The notes under the pieces were generated by a model that was not told the origin of the DNA, did no database searches, and saw only the letters and a list, made by a program, of their open reading frames with translations. Positions 36,965 through 46,175 of a stretch of 64,000 nucleotides of DNA are shown one piece after another. Each line of letters begins with the position of its first letter. Position 1 is the first letter of the stretch. The translations under genes and the position numbers were made by a program. This DNA comes from Neokomagataea thailandica NBRC 106555 (lineage in GTDB: Bacteria; Pseudomonadota; Alphaproteobacteria; Acetobacterales; Acetobacteraceae): assembly GCF_001598495.1 (NCBI RefSeq), contig NZ_BCZB01000015.1, positions 1-64,000 on the forward strand, written 5' to 3'.

Positions 36965-37238
36965 AAGTATGCTGCCTCATTCCCAGAGAAAAGGTTTTGT
37001 TATTTTAAACGCTTATCGACAACAAAGTTTTACATTTATTAACGATAAGTTATCTATAGGTTACGCATAATTTAATGATTCGCACTATGAGTTATTTGGT
37101 TTTTTTTATTATTAATGGATTAAAATTTTTATTGACGACGAGTGCGTTTTTAGCCTCTCTTGCCTTGTATATGCTGAAATTAAGATTTGCGGGATTATAA
37201 ATATAATAATTTTATTATAAATAATGGGGGTATGGTAT
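36965..37238. other. AT-rich divergent spacer upstream of levansucrase
   Basis: A gene-free 274-base stretch that should hold promoters for the levansucrase (minus) and the acyltransferase (plus). CTTATCG at 37012-37018 and CGATAAG at 37043-37049 form an inverted repeat 24 bases apart. No confident -35/-10 pair could be assigned because of the low complexity. Confidence 0.4.
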
Positions 37239-37826
37239 ATGTTTGGTAATAATTATTTTTCACTATTGATGAAGTATTCTTTGGCTCATCAAATTGATGA
37301 TTGGGGATGGATTATTGGTGAACATACCTATGGAAAGCCAGAAATTATTGAGCCTGCTTATGCATCATTAGAGATTGGACGCTTTTGCTCTATAGGTCCG
37401 AAAGTTTTGATCATTTTAGGCAATCATAGATATGATACGGTCACCACTTATCCGTTTAAGACATTGAAAGCGTTTTGGCCTGAGGCAGAAGATGCCGTTG
37501 ATGACCATACGTCAAAGGGTGGAATCATCATTGGTCATGATGTGTGGGTGGGGGCGCGTGCCGTTATTCTGTCAGGGGTGACGGTCGGGTCTGGAGCTAT
37601 TATAGCTGCAGGTGCTATTGTAACGAAAGATGTGCCGCCATATTCCATTGTTGGAGGAAACCCGGCACGGGTAATACGATATCGTTTTTCAGAAGACGTG
37701 ATCCAAAAACTACTTGCTATTGCGTGGTGGAATTGGCCCGAAGATTTATTAAGGGAACGGATGAGTGCTCTTATGAATGATGATATTGAAGAGTTTGTGC
37801 GGTTATATTCGGTCGATAAATCATAA
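37239..37826 (+). CDS. Hexapeptide-repeat acyltransferase, Vat/CatB-like
   Basis: Left-handed beta-helix acyltransferase of about 195 residues, which should transfer an acetyl group from acetyl-CoA. It contains the xenobiotic-acyltransferase motif [13 protein letters not shown], whose His is the expected catalytic base, and hexapeptide turns ([36 protein letters not shown]). Family members modify streptogramins or chloramphenicol, but most chromosomal ones act on unknown or sugar substrates; no resistance claim is justified. ATG 37239 is chosen for the GGGGG site 8 bases before it. The codons are AT-rich. Its last bases overlap the convergent response-regulator gene by six bases. Confidence 0.8.
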   Translation: MFGNNYFSLLMKYSLAHQIDDWGWIIGEHTYGKPEIIEPAYASLEIGRFCSIGPKVLIILGNHRYDTVTTYPFKTLKAFWPEAEDAVDDHTSKGGIIIGHDVWVGARAVILSGVTVGSGAIIAAGAIVTKDVPPYSIVGGNPARVIRYRFSEDVIQKLLAIAWWNWPEDLLRERMSALMNDDIEEFVRLYSVDKS

Positions 37827-37836
37827 TTTATCGACC
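37811..37836. terminator. Perfect hairpin shared by two convergent coding ends
   Basis: GGTCGATAAAT (37811-37821) is a perfect inverted repeat of ATTTATCGACC (37826-37836) around CATA. It includes both stop codons: TAA of the acyltransferase at 37824-37826 and TGA of the response regulator (minus) at 37821-37823. A bidirectional terminator role is likely. Confidence 0.6.
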
Positions 37837-38186
37837 GATAATGCAATCGTATTTTTCATAACCGTAGGGTCGAAGGGTTTGGCAATGTATTTCCCTGGCG
37901 GGTAATATGTTTCGAGATGATGGTTGTTGGCATGGCCTGAGCTAAAAATAATCGGGATGCCGTGTTTATGAAAGACACGAGCGAGCGGTAAGGCTTCTCC
38001 ATCTGTCAGTTTAACGTCCAAAATGGCACAATCAATGCTGTGTGCATCGATGTTTGCCAAGGCTGCTAGAGCGGCTTGGCAAGAGGAAAAAGGGCCGTGA
38101 CTTTTGATGTTGAGTTCAGACAAAAGCATCTCGATCTCGAGTGAAATCAGTAGCTCGTCCTCAACGAGGAAGACGTATTTATTCAT
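37821..38186 (-). CDS. Receiver-only response regulator
   Basis: A 121-residue protein consisting of one receiver domain: acidic pair in LVEDELL, phospho-acceptor Asp in [12 protein letters not shown], conserved Thr/Ser at FSSGHA and Lys in YIAKPFDP. There is no output domain. Stand-alone receivers of this kind are commonly encoded next to HWE/HisKA_2 kinases in Alphaproteobacteria. Its ATG overlaps the kinase stop by eight bases (ATGAATAA), so the two are coupled. It probably acts by protein-protein contact or as a phosphate sink. Confidence 0.87.
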   Translation of the reverse strand: MNKYVFLVEDELLISLEIEMLLSELNIKSHGPFSSCQAALAALANIDAHSIDCAILDVKLTDGEALPLARVFHKHGIPIIFSSGHANNHHLETYYPPGKYIAKPFDPTVMKNTIALSVDKL

Positions 38187-41100
38187 GGGTATAACAGCGT
38201 TTGGGGAGTGTTAGAGTTTTACGGAAGAGCAAATTATCTATCGTTGTTTCGCTGGTGGCGTTGAGTTGTCGGATAGAAATATCTTCTAGAATGCGCCCAA
38301 AGCCTTTTTGCGTCTCAAAAGAGCGTTGACGCTTTTTCTCTTCGGTCCATTCCATGTGTAAAGTATCATTCTGTATGCACCAAGTGACGGTGAGTACGCC
38401 TTTGGCATCAGAATCGAGAGCGCCATATTTGACGGCATTGGTCGACCATTCGTGGAAAATGAGGGCGAGTGAGGAGAGGGCATCTTGGTGAATAAGAATG
38501 TGAGGCCCTGAAATAGAGACATGGGCTAGGTCTTTATAGGGCATTAAAATGGCGGAGATGAGTTGTTCTAGGCGTGGTTTGTCGTGATTGTGTGTTGTTG
38601 GGGTGGCGGCATGAGCTGTTCCTAAGGCCACAATGCGTTCGCGCATACTTTTCGCGAAGAGCGGAACGTTGTCATGTCTTTGGGCGGCAATGGTGATCAT
38701 GCTGCCAATAATAGCGAAGAGATTTTTTATGCGATGGTTCATCTCTTGAACCATGAGCTCGCGTGTTTCTACGAGGATGTGCTCTGGAGTGACATCAATG
38801 GAAACGCCAATGAGTGTCACAGGGGTTTGTTGGGTGATCAGGTGTCCGTAACCACGTATCCAGCGTGTTTCACCATTTGGTACAATGGTACGAAAGCTAC
38901 AGTCGAATTTTTCGATGCCTTTGAGTGCCAAATCAAGCTTCTCTTTAAGGAGGTCTTGATCCGCAGGAAAAACTAATGCGCCAGAGTGGGCGCTCGTGGC
39001 TTGGGGAGAGATAGAGGTACCATTACCTATATCAATGGTGGTTTGAGAGAGTGAGGGGCAGTAGCTCCAAATGCCGATATGTGCGGCTTTAATGGCAAGG
39101 TTCAGGCGGTCACGCTCGGCGGAGAGTTGTCGCTCGAGGGAAAGAGCATCGGTGATGTCGGTAAAGACGAGTGTGGCGCCGCTAATGGTGGCGATATCAC
39201 TATGGTAAGGCAGGATGCGCAGAGCATAAACGCGTAGTTGATCACGAGTGGTGATGCGTTTTTGAACGATGCTGCCGCCTTGAGCGACGTTTATGGCGTC
39301 AAGGTAGTAGCTGTTAATGTCAAACGGACTATAAACATCTGCAAGTGGTCGCCCTTTATCGGTATTTTTTAGGGGGAATAAATGCGTTACGGATTTGGTA
39401 AAATTTCGGATGCAGGTTTTTTTATCAATAACGATTACAGATAGGTTTGTTGAATCGAGAAAATTTCTGAGGTCATTGTTTGAAATTGATAGTTGTCCTA
39501 TTTTTATTTTTAATTCGTCATTAACGGTTGACAGTTCTTCATTGGTCGATTGTAATTCTTCATTCATCGACATCATTTCTTCGTTTGAACTTTTCAGTTC
39601 CTCATTTGCTGTTTCTAACTCCTCTGTGGCCATGCGGAGGCTGTGCCGTGCGTGTCGGAGTTCATTCTCTAATTGCTCTATATGGTCATGGTTATTTTCA
39701 AATTCGTCAAAATCATCATCTAGGCGTGGTGTTGTGGCGGCGGCCTCTATGAAAACAATTAACAGGGTTTCACTATCAAGTGGGTCGCACACAATATCGA
39801 CTGTATGAATAACAAATTCGGTATGAATAGTAATTTTACGAGCAATAATTTTGCGTTTTTTGAAGCGTGTTTCGCGTATAATTTTCCCGAGGACTGCACG
39901 TAAATCAGGGCCAGATAATGTGAAAATGTTGGTTCCATCTACGTTACTGACGGGAAAATGAAAATATCTTCCAATTTTCCCGAAGGCAGAGATGATTTCA
40001 TTTTCTTTGTTAATAACGGCTGTTGGTAGAGAGTATTTATCTAGAACTCTATGATATATATTATTTTCATTATTATTCATAATGTGAGCAGATTTATTGA
40101 TATTCTTCTCAATCCTTATTGGGAAGTTATCAGTATTTGGCAAAGATAAGGGATAATTTTTGCTTTCGGGGGAGCGCATAAAAATACGTGCCTGAAGATC
40201 AATGGTGGAAAAATAACCTTCAAAGCGTCCCATGCTGTCAGAAGGGCCCAAGAACAGAAAACGGCCAGGCTTGGCGGCAAAGTGAAGTATGGGAGCAACG
40301 GCTTTTTGTAGTGTATCGTTGAAGTAAATCAGAACATTTCGACATGATATGAGATCTATTTTAGAAAATGGTGGATCTCGCAGGAGGTTGTGGTTTGAAA
40401 AGCGCACCATATTGCGGATGAAAGGGGTAATTTTGAATTTATCCCCAATGGGTGTGGTGTAACGTTTTTTGAGGTGTTCGGGGATGTCGATCAAAGAGGC
40501 GAGGGGGTAGGTGCCCTCTCGGCCAATATTGATTATGTTTTCGTCAATATCTGAGGCGAATATCTGTACAGAGATACGGTGATTAAGGCCTGATAAGCGG
40601 ATTGTTTCTGCAAAAAGTATGGCGATACTATAGGCTTCTTCGCCACTGGAACAGGCAGGGACCCATATACGCAACTCATCATTGGGCAGGGCTTGGTGTA
40701 CTAGGGGCTTAATGACTTTTTCATGGAGTTGTTTGAAGGCGTCAGGGTCGCGGAAGAATTTTGTAACGTTAATCAAAAAATCCTTGAACAGTGCTTGGCT
40801 TTCTTCCGGGCTGTTTTTGATGAGTTCCAAGTATTTTTGTTCAGATTCTATGCCTACGATGTGCATACGTCGTGCGATGCGGCGTAGAAGGGTGGAATGT
40901 TTGTAGCCTGAAAAATCATGCCCAACGACATTGCGTAATTCATGGCATATCTCGTCCATTTTTTCATGGATAAAGGTAATGTTTGCGGGGAGTGATGTTG
41001 TCTTTAGTTGTTTTAGGTATTTTTGTAACCCGGGAATAATATCTGAGGGGGGATATATAAAATCCATATGACCGGTACTGATGGCGGAGAGTGGCATGCT

Positions 41101-41586
41101 GTCATAGCGCGCAGTATCAGGGGTTTGTGCGATGCACAGGCCGCCATATTCTTTAATGGTTTGTGCGCCTATGGTGCCATCAGCTCCTGTGCCAGAAAGC
41201 ACGACGCAGGCGGCATTGTTTCTTTGATCAATGGCTAGAGAGCGAAAAAAGTCATCAATAGGACGGCGTACCCCGCGAGGCTGCACAAAGTCAGTCAGTT
41301 CGAGCCTGCCTTGGGCTATTAATAGTCCATGTCCGGGGGGGATAATATAGACATGTTCTGGAAGGAGTGTTTCTCCTCCTTCGCACTGTAAAACGGTTAG
41401 GTTCGTATACCGGTCCAGTAACTGTGCGAGAAGACTATTATAATCTGGGTCCAGATGTTGAACAATCACAAAGGCCATGTCTATGGGGGCCTGGGTGGCG
41501 GAGAACATGGAACGTAGTGCTTCAATTCCTCCTGCTGAAGAGCCGACGCCCACAATGAATGGGAGAGTTTTAGCTGTATTATTCAT
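38179..41586 (-). CDS. CheB-CheR-PAS-HWE hybrid histidine kinase
   Basis: Multidomain cytoplasmic sensor of about 1135 residues. In order: CheB-type methylesterase (GVGSSAGGIEA with nucleophile Ser, VIVQHLDPD, SGTGADGTIG); CheR N-terminal and methyltransferase domains (LRRIARRMH, NVTKFFRDPDAF, VPACSSGEEAYS, ISCRNVLIYFN); a Glu-rich coiled coil near residues 640-720; PAS domains; and an HWE-type kinase with His in MNHRIKNLFAI, HEWSTNAVKYGAL and the MEWTE end motif. No chemoreceptor genes are nearby, so the CheB/CheR parts may regulate the kinase itself. ATG 41586 has a GAAGAG site; an upstream ATG would overlap the LOV gene. It is followed by the receiver gene. Confidence 0.9.
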   Translation of the reverse strand: MNNTAKTLPFIVGVGSSAGGIEALRSMFSATQAPIDMAFVIVQHLDPDYNSLLAQLLDRYTNLTVLQCEGGETLLPEHVYIIPPGHGLLIAQGRLELTDFVQPRGVRRPIDDFFRSLAIDQRNNAACVVLSGTGADGTIGAQTIKEYGGLCIAQTPDTARYDSMPLSAISTGHMDFIYPPSDIIPGLQKYLKQLKTTSLPANITFIHEKMDEICHELRNVVGHDFSGYKHSTLLRRIARRMHIVGIESEQKYLELIKNSPEESQALFKDFLINVTKFFRDPDAFKQLHEKVIKPLVHQALPNDELRIWVPACSSGEEAYSIAILFAETIRLSGLNHRISVQIFASDIDENIINIGREGTYPLASLIDIPEHLKKRYTTPIGDKFKITPFIRNMVRFSNHNLLRDPPFSKIDLISCRNVLIYFNDTLQKAVAPILHFAAKPGRFLFLGPSDSMGRFEGYFSTIDLQARIFMRSPESKNYPLSLPNTDNFPIRIEKNINKSAHIMNNNENNIYHRVLDKYSLPTAVINKENEIISAFGKIGRYFHFPVSNVDGTNIFTLSGPDLRAVLGKIIRETRFKKRKIIARKITIHTEFVIHTVDIVCDPLDSETLLIVFIEAAATTPRLDDDFDEFENNHDHIEQLENELRHARHSLRMATEELETANEELKSSNEEMMSMNEELQSTNEELSTVNDELKIKIGQLSISNNDLRNFLDSTNLSVIVIDKKTCIRNFTKSVTHLFPLKNTDKGRPLADVYSPFDINSYYLDAINVAQGGSIVQKRITTRDQLRVYALRILPYHSDIATISGATLVFTDITDALSLERQLSAERDRLNLAIKAAHIGIWSYCPSLSQTTIDIGNGTSISPQATSAHSGALVFPADQDLLKEKLDLALKGIEKFDCSFRTIVPNGETRWIRGYGHLITQQTPVTLIGVSIDVTPEHILVETRELMVQEMNHRIKNLFAIIGSMITIAAQRHDNVPLFAKSMRERIVALGTAHAATPTTHNHDKPRLEQLISAILMPYKDLAHVSISGPHILIHQDALSSLALIFHEWSTNAVKYGALDSDAKGVLTVTWCIQNDTLHMEWTEEKKRQRSFETQKGFGRILEDISIRQLNATSETTIDNLLFRKTLTLPKRCYTHE

Positions 41587-41599
41587 TATGTGCTCTTCA

Positions 41600-42148
41600 T
41601 CAGAGAAGGGGAGCATCAGCTTGGTCCAGCATGACTTTAGCTTGAGCGATTGCTGCGGTTGCATTTGCTACGACCGAGAGTGAACCTGATAGAATGAGGC
41701 TATTTGGTCTTACGGTTTTTGGAATGTCGATAAGTGCAGTTTTTAGGGTGTGCTCATAGTGAGAGAGAATGTCAGGATAAGTGTTGCTGACGTCAAATTG
41801 GGAGGCAAAAAGATATTGTGTATTGTTGAGGCAATTTTTGATTTTGGACATGAATAAAAGATTTATAAACGGAGTGCCATTTTTTTTGAAATTTATGAGT
41901 GGTACACGTATGCTTTCAATAGAGTCTTTTTTTAAGAATTCTCTTATGCGAGATTTATTGTAATCATTATTTGATTTATTTTGTAGTATGCGGCAGTTTT
42001 TTCCATAGAGCTCATCTTTACCATATCCGGTTAATTGTTCGAAGTGCTGATTAACGTAGAGTAGGGGGTGGTCGTTTGTATTTTCTGCGATGGATACCGC
42101 TATGTGTATGTCGTTGCAGTATTGAATAAGGGGTTGTGGGAGCGGCAT
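41600..42148 (-). CDS. LOV-domain (blue-light flavin) sensor protein
   Basis: A 182-residue protein made of one LOV-type PAS domain plus a C-terminal alpha region. The signature GKNCRILQ holds the adduct-forming Cys at position 52; family consensus is GRNCRFLQ. The helix LYVNQHFEQLTGYGKDELYG precedes it, and KKNGTPFINLLFMSKI and ASQFDVSN follow, the last supplying the flavin-contacting Gln. The remaining 70 residues are helical and could dimerise or contact a partner. It is the first gene of an operon, 13 bases before the CheB-CheR-PAS-HWE kinase, suggesting it feeds light or redox input to that kinase. That link is inferred. Confidence 0.85.
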   Translation of the reverse strand: MPLPQPLIQYCNDIHIAVSIAENTNDHPLLYVNQHFEQLTGYGKDELYGKNCRILQNKSNNDYNKSRIREFLKKDSIESIRVPLINFKKNGTPFINLLFMSKIKNCLNNTQYLFASQFDVSNTYPDILSHYEHTLKTALIDIPKTVRPNSLILSGSLSVVANATAAIAQAKVMLDQADAPLL

Positions 42149-42230
42149 AGAGGTTCCGAGGAAGAAAAATTTGTACGATTATAGGCAAAAAAATCTATAT
42201 TGGAAACGTCTTATTGTGATGAATATAGCG

Positions 42231-42263
42231 GCATGAGGAGCATTTTTGGAATGGACCTCATGC
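42231..42263. terminator. Hairpin downstream of the flavin reductase
   Basis: GCATGAGG (42231-42238) pairs with CCTCATGC (42256-42263) across a 17-base loop, 21 bases past the flavin reductase stop. The rest of 42149-42283 is AT-rich with nothing else seen. Confidence 0.4.
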
Positions 42264-42283
42264 TTTATGTTTTGGTATATTTA

Positions 42284-42775
42284 TTATATTGACATATAAT
42301 TTCGACGAATCCAAAGTAATGAATTCTCTTTTGTCTCATTTATATTGATATAACTTACTTCTCCAAAGACAACTGTATGAGTGCCTACATCTTGTATATT
42401 GGATATTGTACATTCCAGAGACACAAGTGCATCTTCTAAGATCGGCTGCCCGTTTTTACCTATATGCCACGAGCCTAACGAGAAGCGTTCTTCCATATTT
42501 ACGGCGCTGCTAGCAAAATGATTCGATAGCGCTTCATGGCCGTCAGATAAGATATTAACGGCGAATGTTCCATGCTGAAGCAAGACTGGATGCGTTTTGG
42601 TTTGACGGTTGATGCAGACCAATAGGGTTGGGGGGGTGTCAGTCACACTGGAGACGGCGGAGGCCGTGAAGCCATATCGGCCTTGCTCCCCATTGGTTGT
42701 GATAATTGTGACGGCACTCGCAAGGCGCGCCATGGCATCGCGAAAAATTTGGGTGCTGGGAAGTGCGGTGTTCAT
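42284..42775 (-). CDS. Flavin reductase-like protein
   Basis: A 163-residue FMN-binding split-barrel protein of the HpaC/RutF type: FRDAMARLASAVTIITTNG at the start, GFTASAVSSVTDTPPTLLVCINR in the flavin-binding part and GTHTVVFGEV near the end. Such enzymes reduce free FMN or FAD with NAD(P)H for a partner monooxygenase; no monooxygenase is nearby. It is near but separated from the LOV operon, so supply of reduced or free flavin to that protein is only a speculation. Start at ATG 42775 gives the normal family length. Confidence 0.8.
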   Translation of the reverse strand: MNTALPSTQIFRDAMARLASAVTIITTNGEQGRYGFTASAVSSVTDTPPTLLVCINRQTKTHPVLLQHGTFAVNILSDGHEALSNHFASSAVNMEERFSLGSWHIGKNGQPILEDALVSLECTISNIQDVGTHTVVFGEVSYININETKENSLLWIRRNYMSI

Positions 42776-42951
42776 AAGATTCCAGATGGTTCATGTGACT
42801 GTATGAGGGTCTGCCAATATGCGTGTATCGTGAAAAGCCTCAAGCATTTTGTGCATCCAAATGCGCTTTAGAAGACAGGGTGCGCAGTTTATGTGTTGCA
42901 ATCAGCATTATATAAATTGACATATTATAACATTTCACTCTTTTTGAAGCG

Positions 42952-43133
42952 TGATGGTTCCCCTTCGTGGGGATGAAAAGGGAATGTGGTGTAAGGCCGC
43001 AACTGCCCCCGCAACTGTGAATGGAGAGAAGATCGGTCATATGAGGTGGATGCCTCAGCCACTGGAGGGGCAGTAGACCCTTTGGGAAGGCGGCCAATCT
43101 TTGGTGACTCATGAGTCAGGAGACCTGCCATCA
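42952..43133 (+). ncRNA. Cobalamin riboswitch (adenosyl-type class)
   Basis: Clear B12 element: GAAAAGGGAATGTGGTG, GCAACTGCCCCCGCAACTGT, GCCACTGG, GGGAAGGCGGCCAAT, and GAGTCAGGAGACCTGCC in the right order and spacing. The closing stem P1 pairs TGATGG (42952-42957) with CCATCA (43128-43133). It precedes the TonB receptor and btuDFC genes by about 75 bases, a gap that contains their ribosome binding site. By family knowledge, cobalamin binding lowers expression. TTGACA at 42917 in the AT-rich upstream DNA is a possible -35 element. Confidence 0.96.
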
Positions 43134-43206
43134 AAAATGGTCACGGACGGCACCTGCGGGCGGGGTGTACTGAAGGGCGTATGACGTATCGTACGGAGCC
43201 GTAGTG

Positions 43207-45429
43207 ATGCATTATAGGGGATGTTCTGCACTTATGCGGAGTTATGGTATCTGGGCGTGTGGGCCTATTGCGTTGTTGGGTTTGAGTGTATCGAATGTTT
43301 ACGCGGAAGAAGAACATATTATAGCACATGGGCAAGCGAGCGCTTTACGGTCTGCCCCCGTTATTGGCGGTAGGCTGGGGCTGACGGTGCAGCATAACCC
43401 AGCGACAATTCATATTATTACGCGCAATATCATGGAGCTGCGGGGTATCGCACATTCGGATGACGCGGCGGATAGTGCGCCGGGCGTGACGTCGGGTGGG
43501 TCTCCGGGAAATCCTGCACAGTTAATGATGCGTGGTTTTACGGGGGGGCAGATCTTGGTGCTGCGTGATGGGATTTATTACGGTCCCACCACAATGGTGA
43601 ACCGCCCTCTCAACACGTTTAATCTTGAGGATATTCAGGTTTTGAAGGGGCCGTCTTCGGTGCTTTATGGGCAAGGGGCCGTGGGCGGGACTGTGGATAT
43701 GCGGACCCGGGATCCGGCATTGGATGCCGTTCATGCTAACGCCTTGGTGTCTTACGGGAGTTTTAATACATGGAATGCTGGGGTGGGTGGGTCTATCCCG
43801 CTTTCTTCGACATTCGCAATCCGTGCCGATTTTAGTCGAACGTCCTCGGCAGGATATGTGCAGGGCGCTAACCCTCATAGTAATGATCTGACGGTGACGG
43901 CATTATGGCGGCCTAATGCTGATTTTTCCGCGCGTTTGAGCGTAGACTACCTGACTGATCGTTTATCGACCTATTACGGCGCCCCGTTGGTTCCTTTGCG
44001 GCAGGCGGGTGATGCTGCGTCTGGCTTGCTGACGTCGAGCCAAGGCTTAGGGCTGACGCGTTCTGAGCTCTGGAAATATTACAACGTTTCTGATGCGAAG
44101 GCGGGGTCTGTTAATGCGACGCCAACGCTGCATTTGGATTGGCGTATCAACCCGCATCTCACATTGCACAATAAAAGCTATGTTCTTTACGCTCAGCGTA
44201 ATTGGAATAATGCAGAAACCTATAGTTTTATGGGGAATAACTCTGCTGTGGATGCTGCCGGGCAATCTATTGCTGCTGGGCGTATTGGGCGTGATCGCTT
44301 CTATGTTTACCAAAACCAGCATCAGGTTGGTGATACGGTGAATGCTACCTTCGATCATGAGGTCTTTGGGATAAAAAATCGCTTTGTATTGGGGGGAGAT
44401 GCCTACTATTTGCGCTTTATTCGTAATCGAGGTTTTCCGGATGCAGATTATGCAGACAGCGTTTCTATGCTGGCCCCGCAAGGTGGTAATTTAGGTCCTT
44501 TTGCGGGAGAATTGCCTTATCGAAAGTCGCCTACCACGATGATTGATACCGCTCTTTTTATGGAAGATGTGGTGACGATACGGGAGCATTTAAGGGTTGT
44601 CGGGGGGTATCGTTACGATTGGCTGAATTTAAACCGGCAGAACTATAATCAAAGCGGTGCTTTTAACGCGGTGAGTAGTTTTCATGGTCATTACCATCCG
44701 AGCAATTTCCGCATAGGGCCTGTGTATGACATAACGCCGACGGTGAGTGTTTATGGCGTATTTACAACAGCCGAGGACCCGCCGGGAGCGAATTTGTTTC
44801 TCGCTAATCGTGGGCAATTCTCGGCCTTATCGCATACGACGCAGGGTGAGGTCGGCGCGAAGGCAGCGCTGCTGCATGGTCGTGCGAATATGACCTTGGC
44901 GCTTTATCATATTGACCGGCGGCGTATTTTGGTTGCAACGGGGCCAGATAGTGTTGCGAATGCTGGAAGCCAGATGTCACGGGGTGTGGAGTGGGATGGC
45001 AGCCTTGCTGTGACGCATCATGTGAGTGTGTCAGGCAATGTGGCGTATACGGATTCTCATTTTGGCTCAGGATTTATGTCGTCTGCTGGGGTGGATGCTT
45101 CGGGGCATCAGGTGCCTAATGTACCGCGTGTGACGGCGAATTTGTGGTCGGTGTGGTCGGGTGTTGGGAAGCTTCCGCTCGATTTGGGGGCGGGGATGCG
45201 TTATGTTTCTGCGCGCCAAGGGGATTATGCCAATACGCTCACCTTGCATGATTACGCTACGGTTAATGTCTTTGCAGGCTGGCATATGACGAAGAACGTC
45301 ACGGTCTATGGGCGTATCGATAATATCGGCAATAAATACTATGTGCAGTGGGCTGATCCAAGTTACCCCGGGCAAGTGTTGATGGGGGCTCCGCGCTCGT
45401 TCTCTATGAGTATTCAGGCAGGCTTGTGA
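43207..45429 (+). CDS. TonB-dependent receptor, probable cobalamin transporter
   Basis: Outer-membrane receptor of 740 residues with a signal peptide ending near VYA. The plug domain shows APGVTSGGSPGNPAQLMMRG and LEDIQVLKGPSSVLYGQGAVGGTVDM, and the barrel ends in the expected aromatic-rich strand (PRSFSMSIQAGL). By sequence the plug resembles siderophore receptors as much as BtuB; cobalamin is inferred from the riboswitch and the btuDFC genes that follow without a gap. ATG 43207 is chosen for GGAG 8 bases upstream. Its stop overlaps the next start (GTGA). Confidence 0.87.
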   Translation: MHYRGCSALMRSYGIWACGPIALLGLSVSNVYAEEEHIIAHGQASALRSAPVIGGRLGLTVQHNPATIHIITRNIMELRGIAHSDDAADSAPGVTSGGSPGNPAQLMMRGFTGGQILVLRDGIYYGPTTMVNRPLNTFNLEDIQVLKGPSSVLYGQGAVGGTVDMRTRDPALDAVHANALVSYGSFNTWNAGVGGSIPLSSTFAIRADFSRTSSAGYVQGANPHSNDLTVTALWRPNADFSARLSVDYLTDRLSTYYGAPLVPLRQAGDAASGLLTSSQGLGLTRSELWKYYNVSDAKAGSVNATPTLHLDWRINPHLTLHNKSYVLYAQRNWNNAETYSFMGNNSAVDAAGQSIAAGRIGRDRFYVYQNQHQVGDTVNATFDHEVFGIKNRFVLGGDAYYLRFIRNRGFPDADYADSVSMLAPQGGNLGPFAGELPYRKSPTTMIDTALFMEDVVTIREHLRVVGGYRYDWLNLNRQNYNQSGAFNAVSSFHGHYHPSNFRIGPVYDITPTVSVYGVFTTAEDPPGANLFLANRGQFSALSHTTQGEVGAKAALLHGRANMTLALYHIDRRRILVATGPDSVANAGSQMSRGVEWDGSLAVTHHVSVSGNVAYTDSHFGSGFMSSAGVDASGHQVPNVPRVTANLWSVWSGVGKLPLDLGAGMRYVSARQGDYANTLTLHDYATVNVFAGWHMTKNVTVYGRIDNIGNKYYVQWADPSYPGQVLMGAPRSFSMSIQAGL

Positions 45430-46175
45430 GGGCAGACTTATCCATTATGGACCTGTCCTCTCAGAGGGCAGGCTTGGATGGGGTTTCCTGTTCTATTACA
45501 GCAGGAGCGTGTGCTGCGGTCATTGGGCCGAATGGTGCAGGGAAAACGACCTTTCTGCGGCTTCTGGCGGGTTTGGATATTCCCCAAACGGGGACGGTTG
45601 CTTGGAAGGGGCTGTCTGTTAGGGATATGCGGTTGAAAGAGCGGGCGCGGCGTATAGCCTATCTTTCACAGCATGAAGAGGCAGATCCGGATTTTTTGGT
45701 GTCTGAGTATATTCAGCTCGCGCGTTTGCCGTTTGAGCCGGATGCAGAACGGGACCGGACTTGTTGTGATGATGCTGTGGAGCGCTGTGGTGTTCGGCCA
45801 TTTTTGCATATGCCGCTTGGGCAGCTTTCAGGTGGGGAGCGGCAGCGTGTCATGTTAGCACGTTGCTTAGCGCAAACGCCTGAGCTTTTATTGTTGGATG
45901 AGCCGACGAACCACTTGGATCTGGCCGCGCGCACGACGCTTTTGCGGGTTGTCCGTGGCTTGTCTTGTACCGTTGTGGCTGTGTTGCATGACTTGTCGTT
46001 AGTCTCTGACTTTGCGGATCATGTTCTCGTGTTGAGGCAAGGGAGGTTAGCCTTGCAGGGGGCTGCGGATAACGTTCTATTATCTGCGGACTGCCAGTCT
46101 ATTTTTGGCTTAAACATTCAGCGTGCTGTACTGGAAGACGGCACGCATACTCTTTCATTTCAGGCAAAACTATGA
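45426..46175 (+). CDS. btuD: Cobalamin ABC transporter ATPase
   Basis: ATP-binding subunit of 249 residues. Walker A GPNGAGKTT, Q-loop YLSQHEE, signature LSGGERQRVMLARC, Walker B LLLLDEPTNHLD and switch His in VLHDLS are complete. It belongs to the FecE/BtuD branch of vitamin and siderophore importers. A GTG start overlapping the receptor stop is used; an internal ATG at 45447 is less well placed. Four-base ATGA overlap with btuF downstream shows tight coupling. Confidence 0.88.
   Translation: MRADLSIMDLSSQRAGLDGVSCSITAGACAAVIGPNGAGKTTFLRLLAGLDIPQTGTVAWKGLSVRDMRLKERARRIAYLSQHEEADPDFLVSEYIQLARLPFEPDAERDRTCCDDAVERCGVRPFLHMPLGQLSGGERQRVMLARCLAQTPELLLLDEPTNHLDLAARTTLLRVVRGLSCTVVAVLHDLSLVSDFADHVLVLRQGRLALQGAADNVLLSADCQSIFGLNIQRAVLEDGTHTLSFQAKL

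Noticed and set aside
37239-37826. Vat/CatB-like acyltransferase as an antibiotic resistance gene
   Set aside because: The family signature is present but chromosomal homologs mostly have unknown substrates; nothing in context supports resistance.
42284-42775. Flavin reductase as part of a rut pyrimidine-degradation operon
   Set aside because: No rutA-E homolog is adjacent; only the general HpaC/RutF fold is supported.
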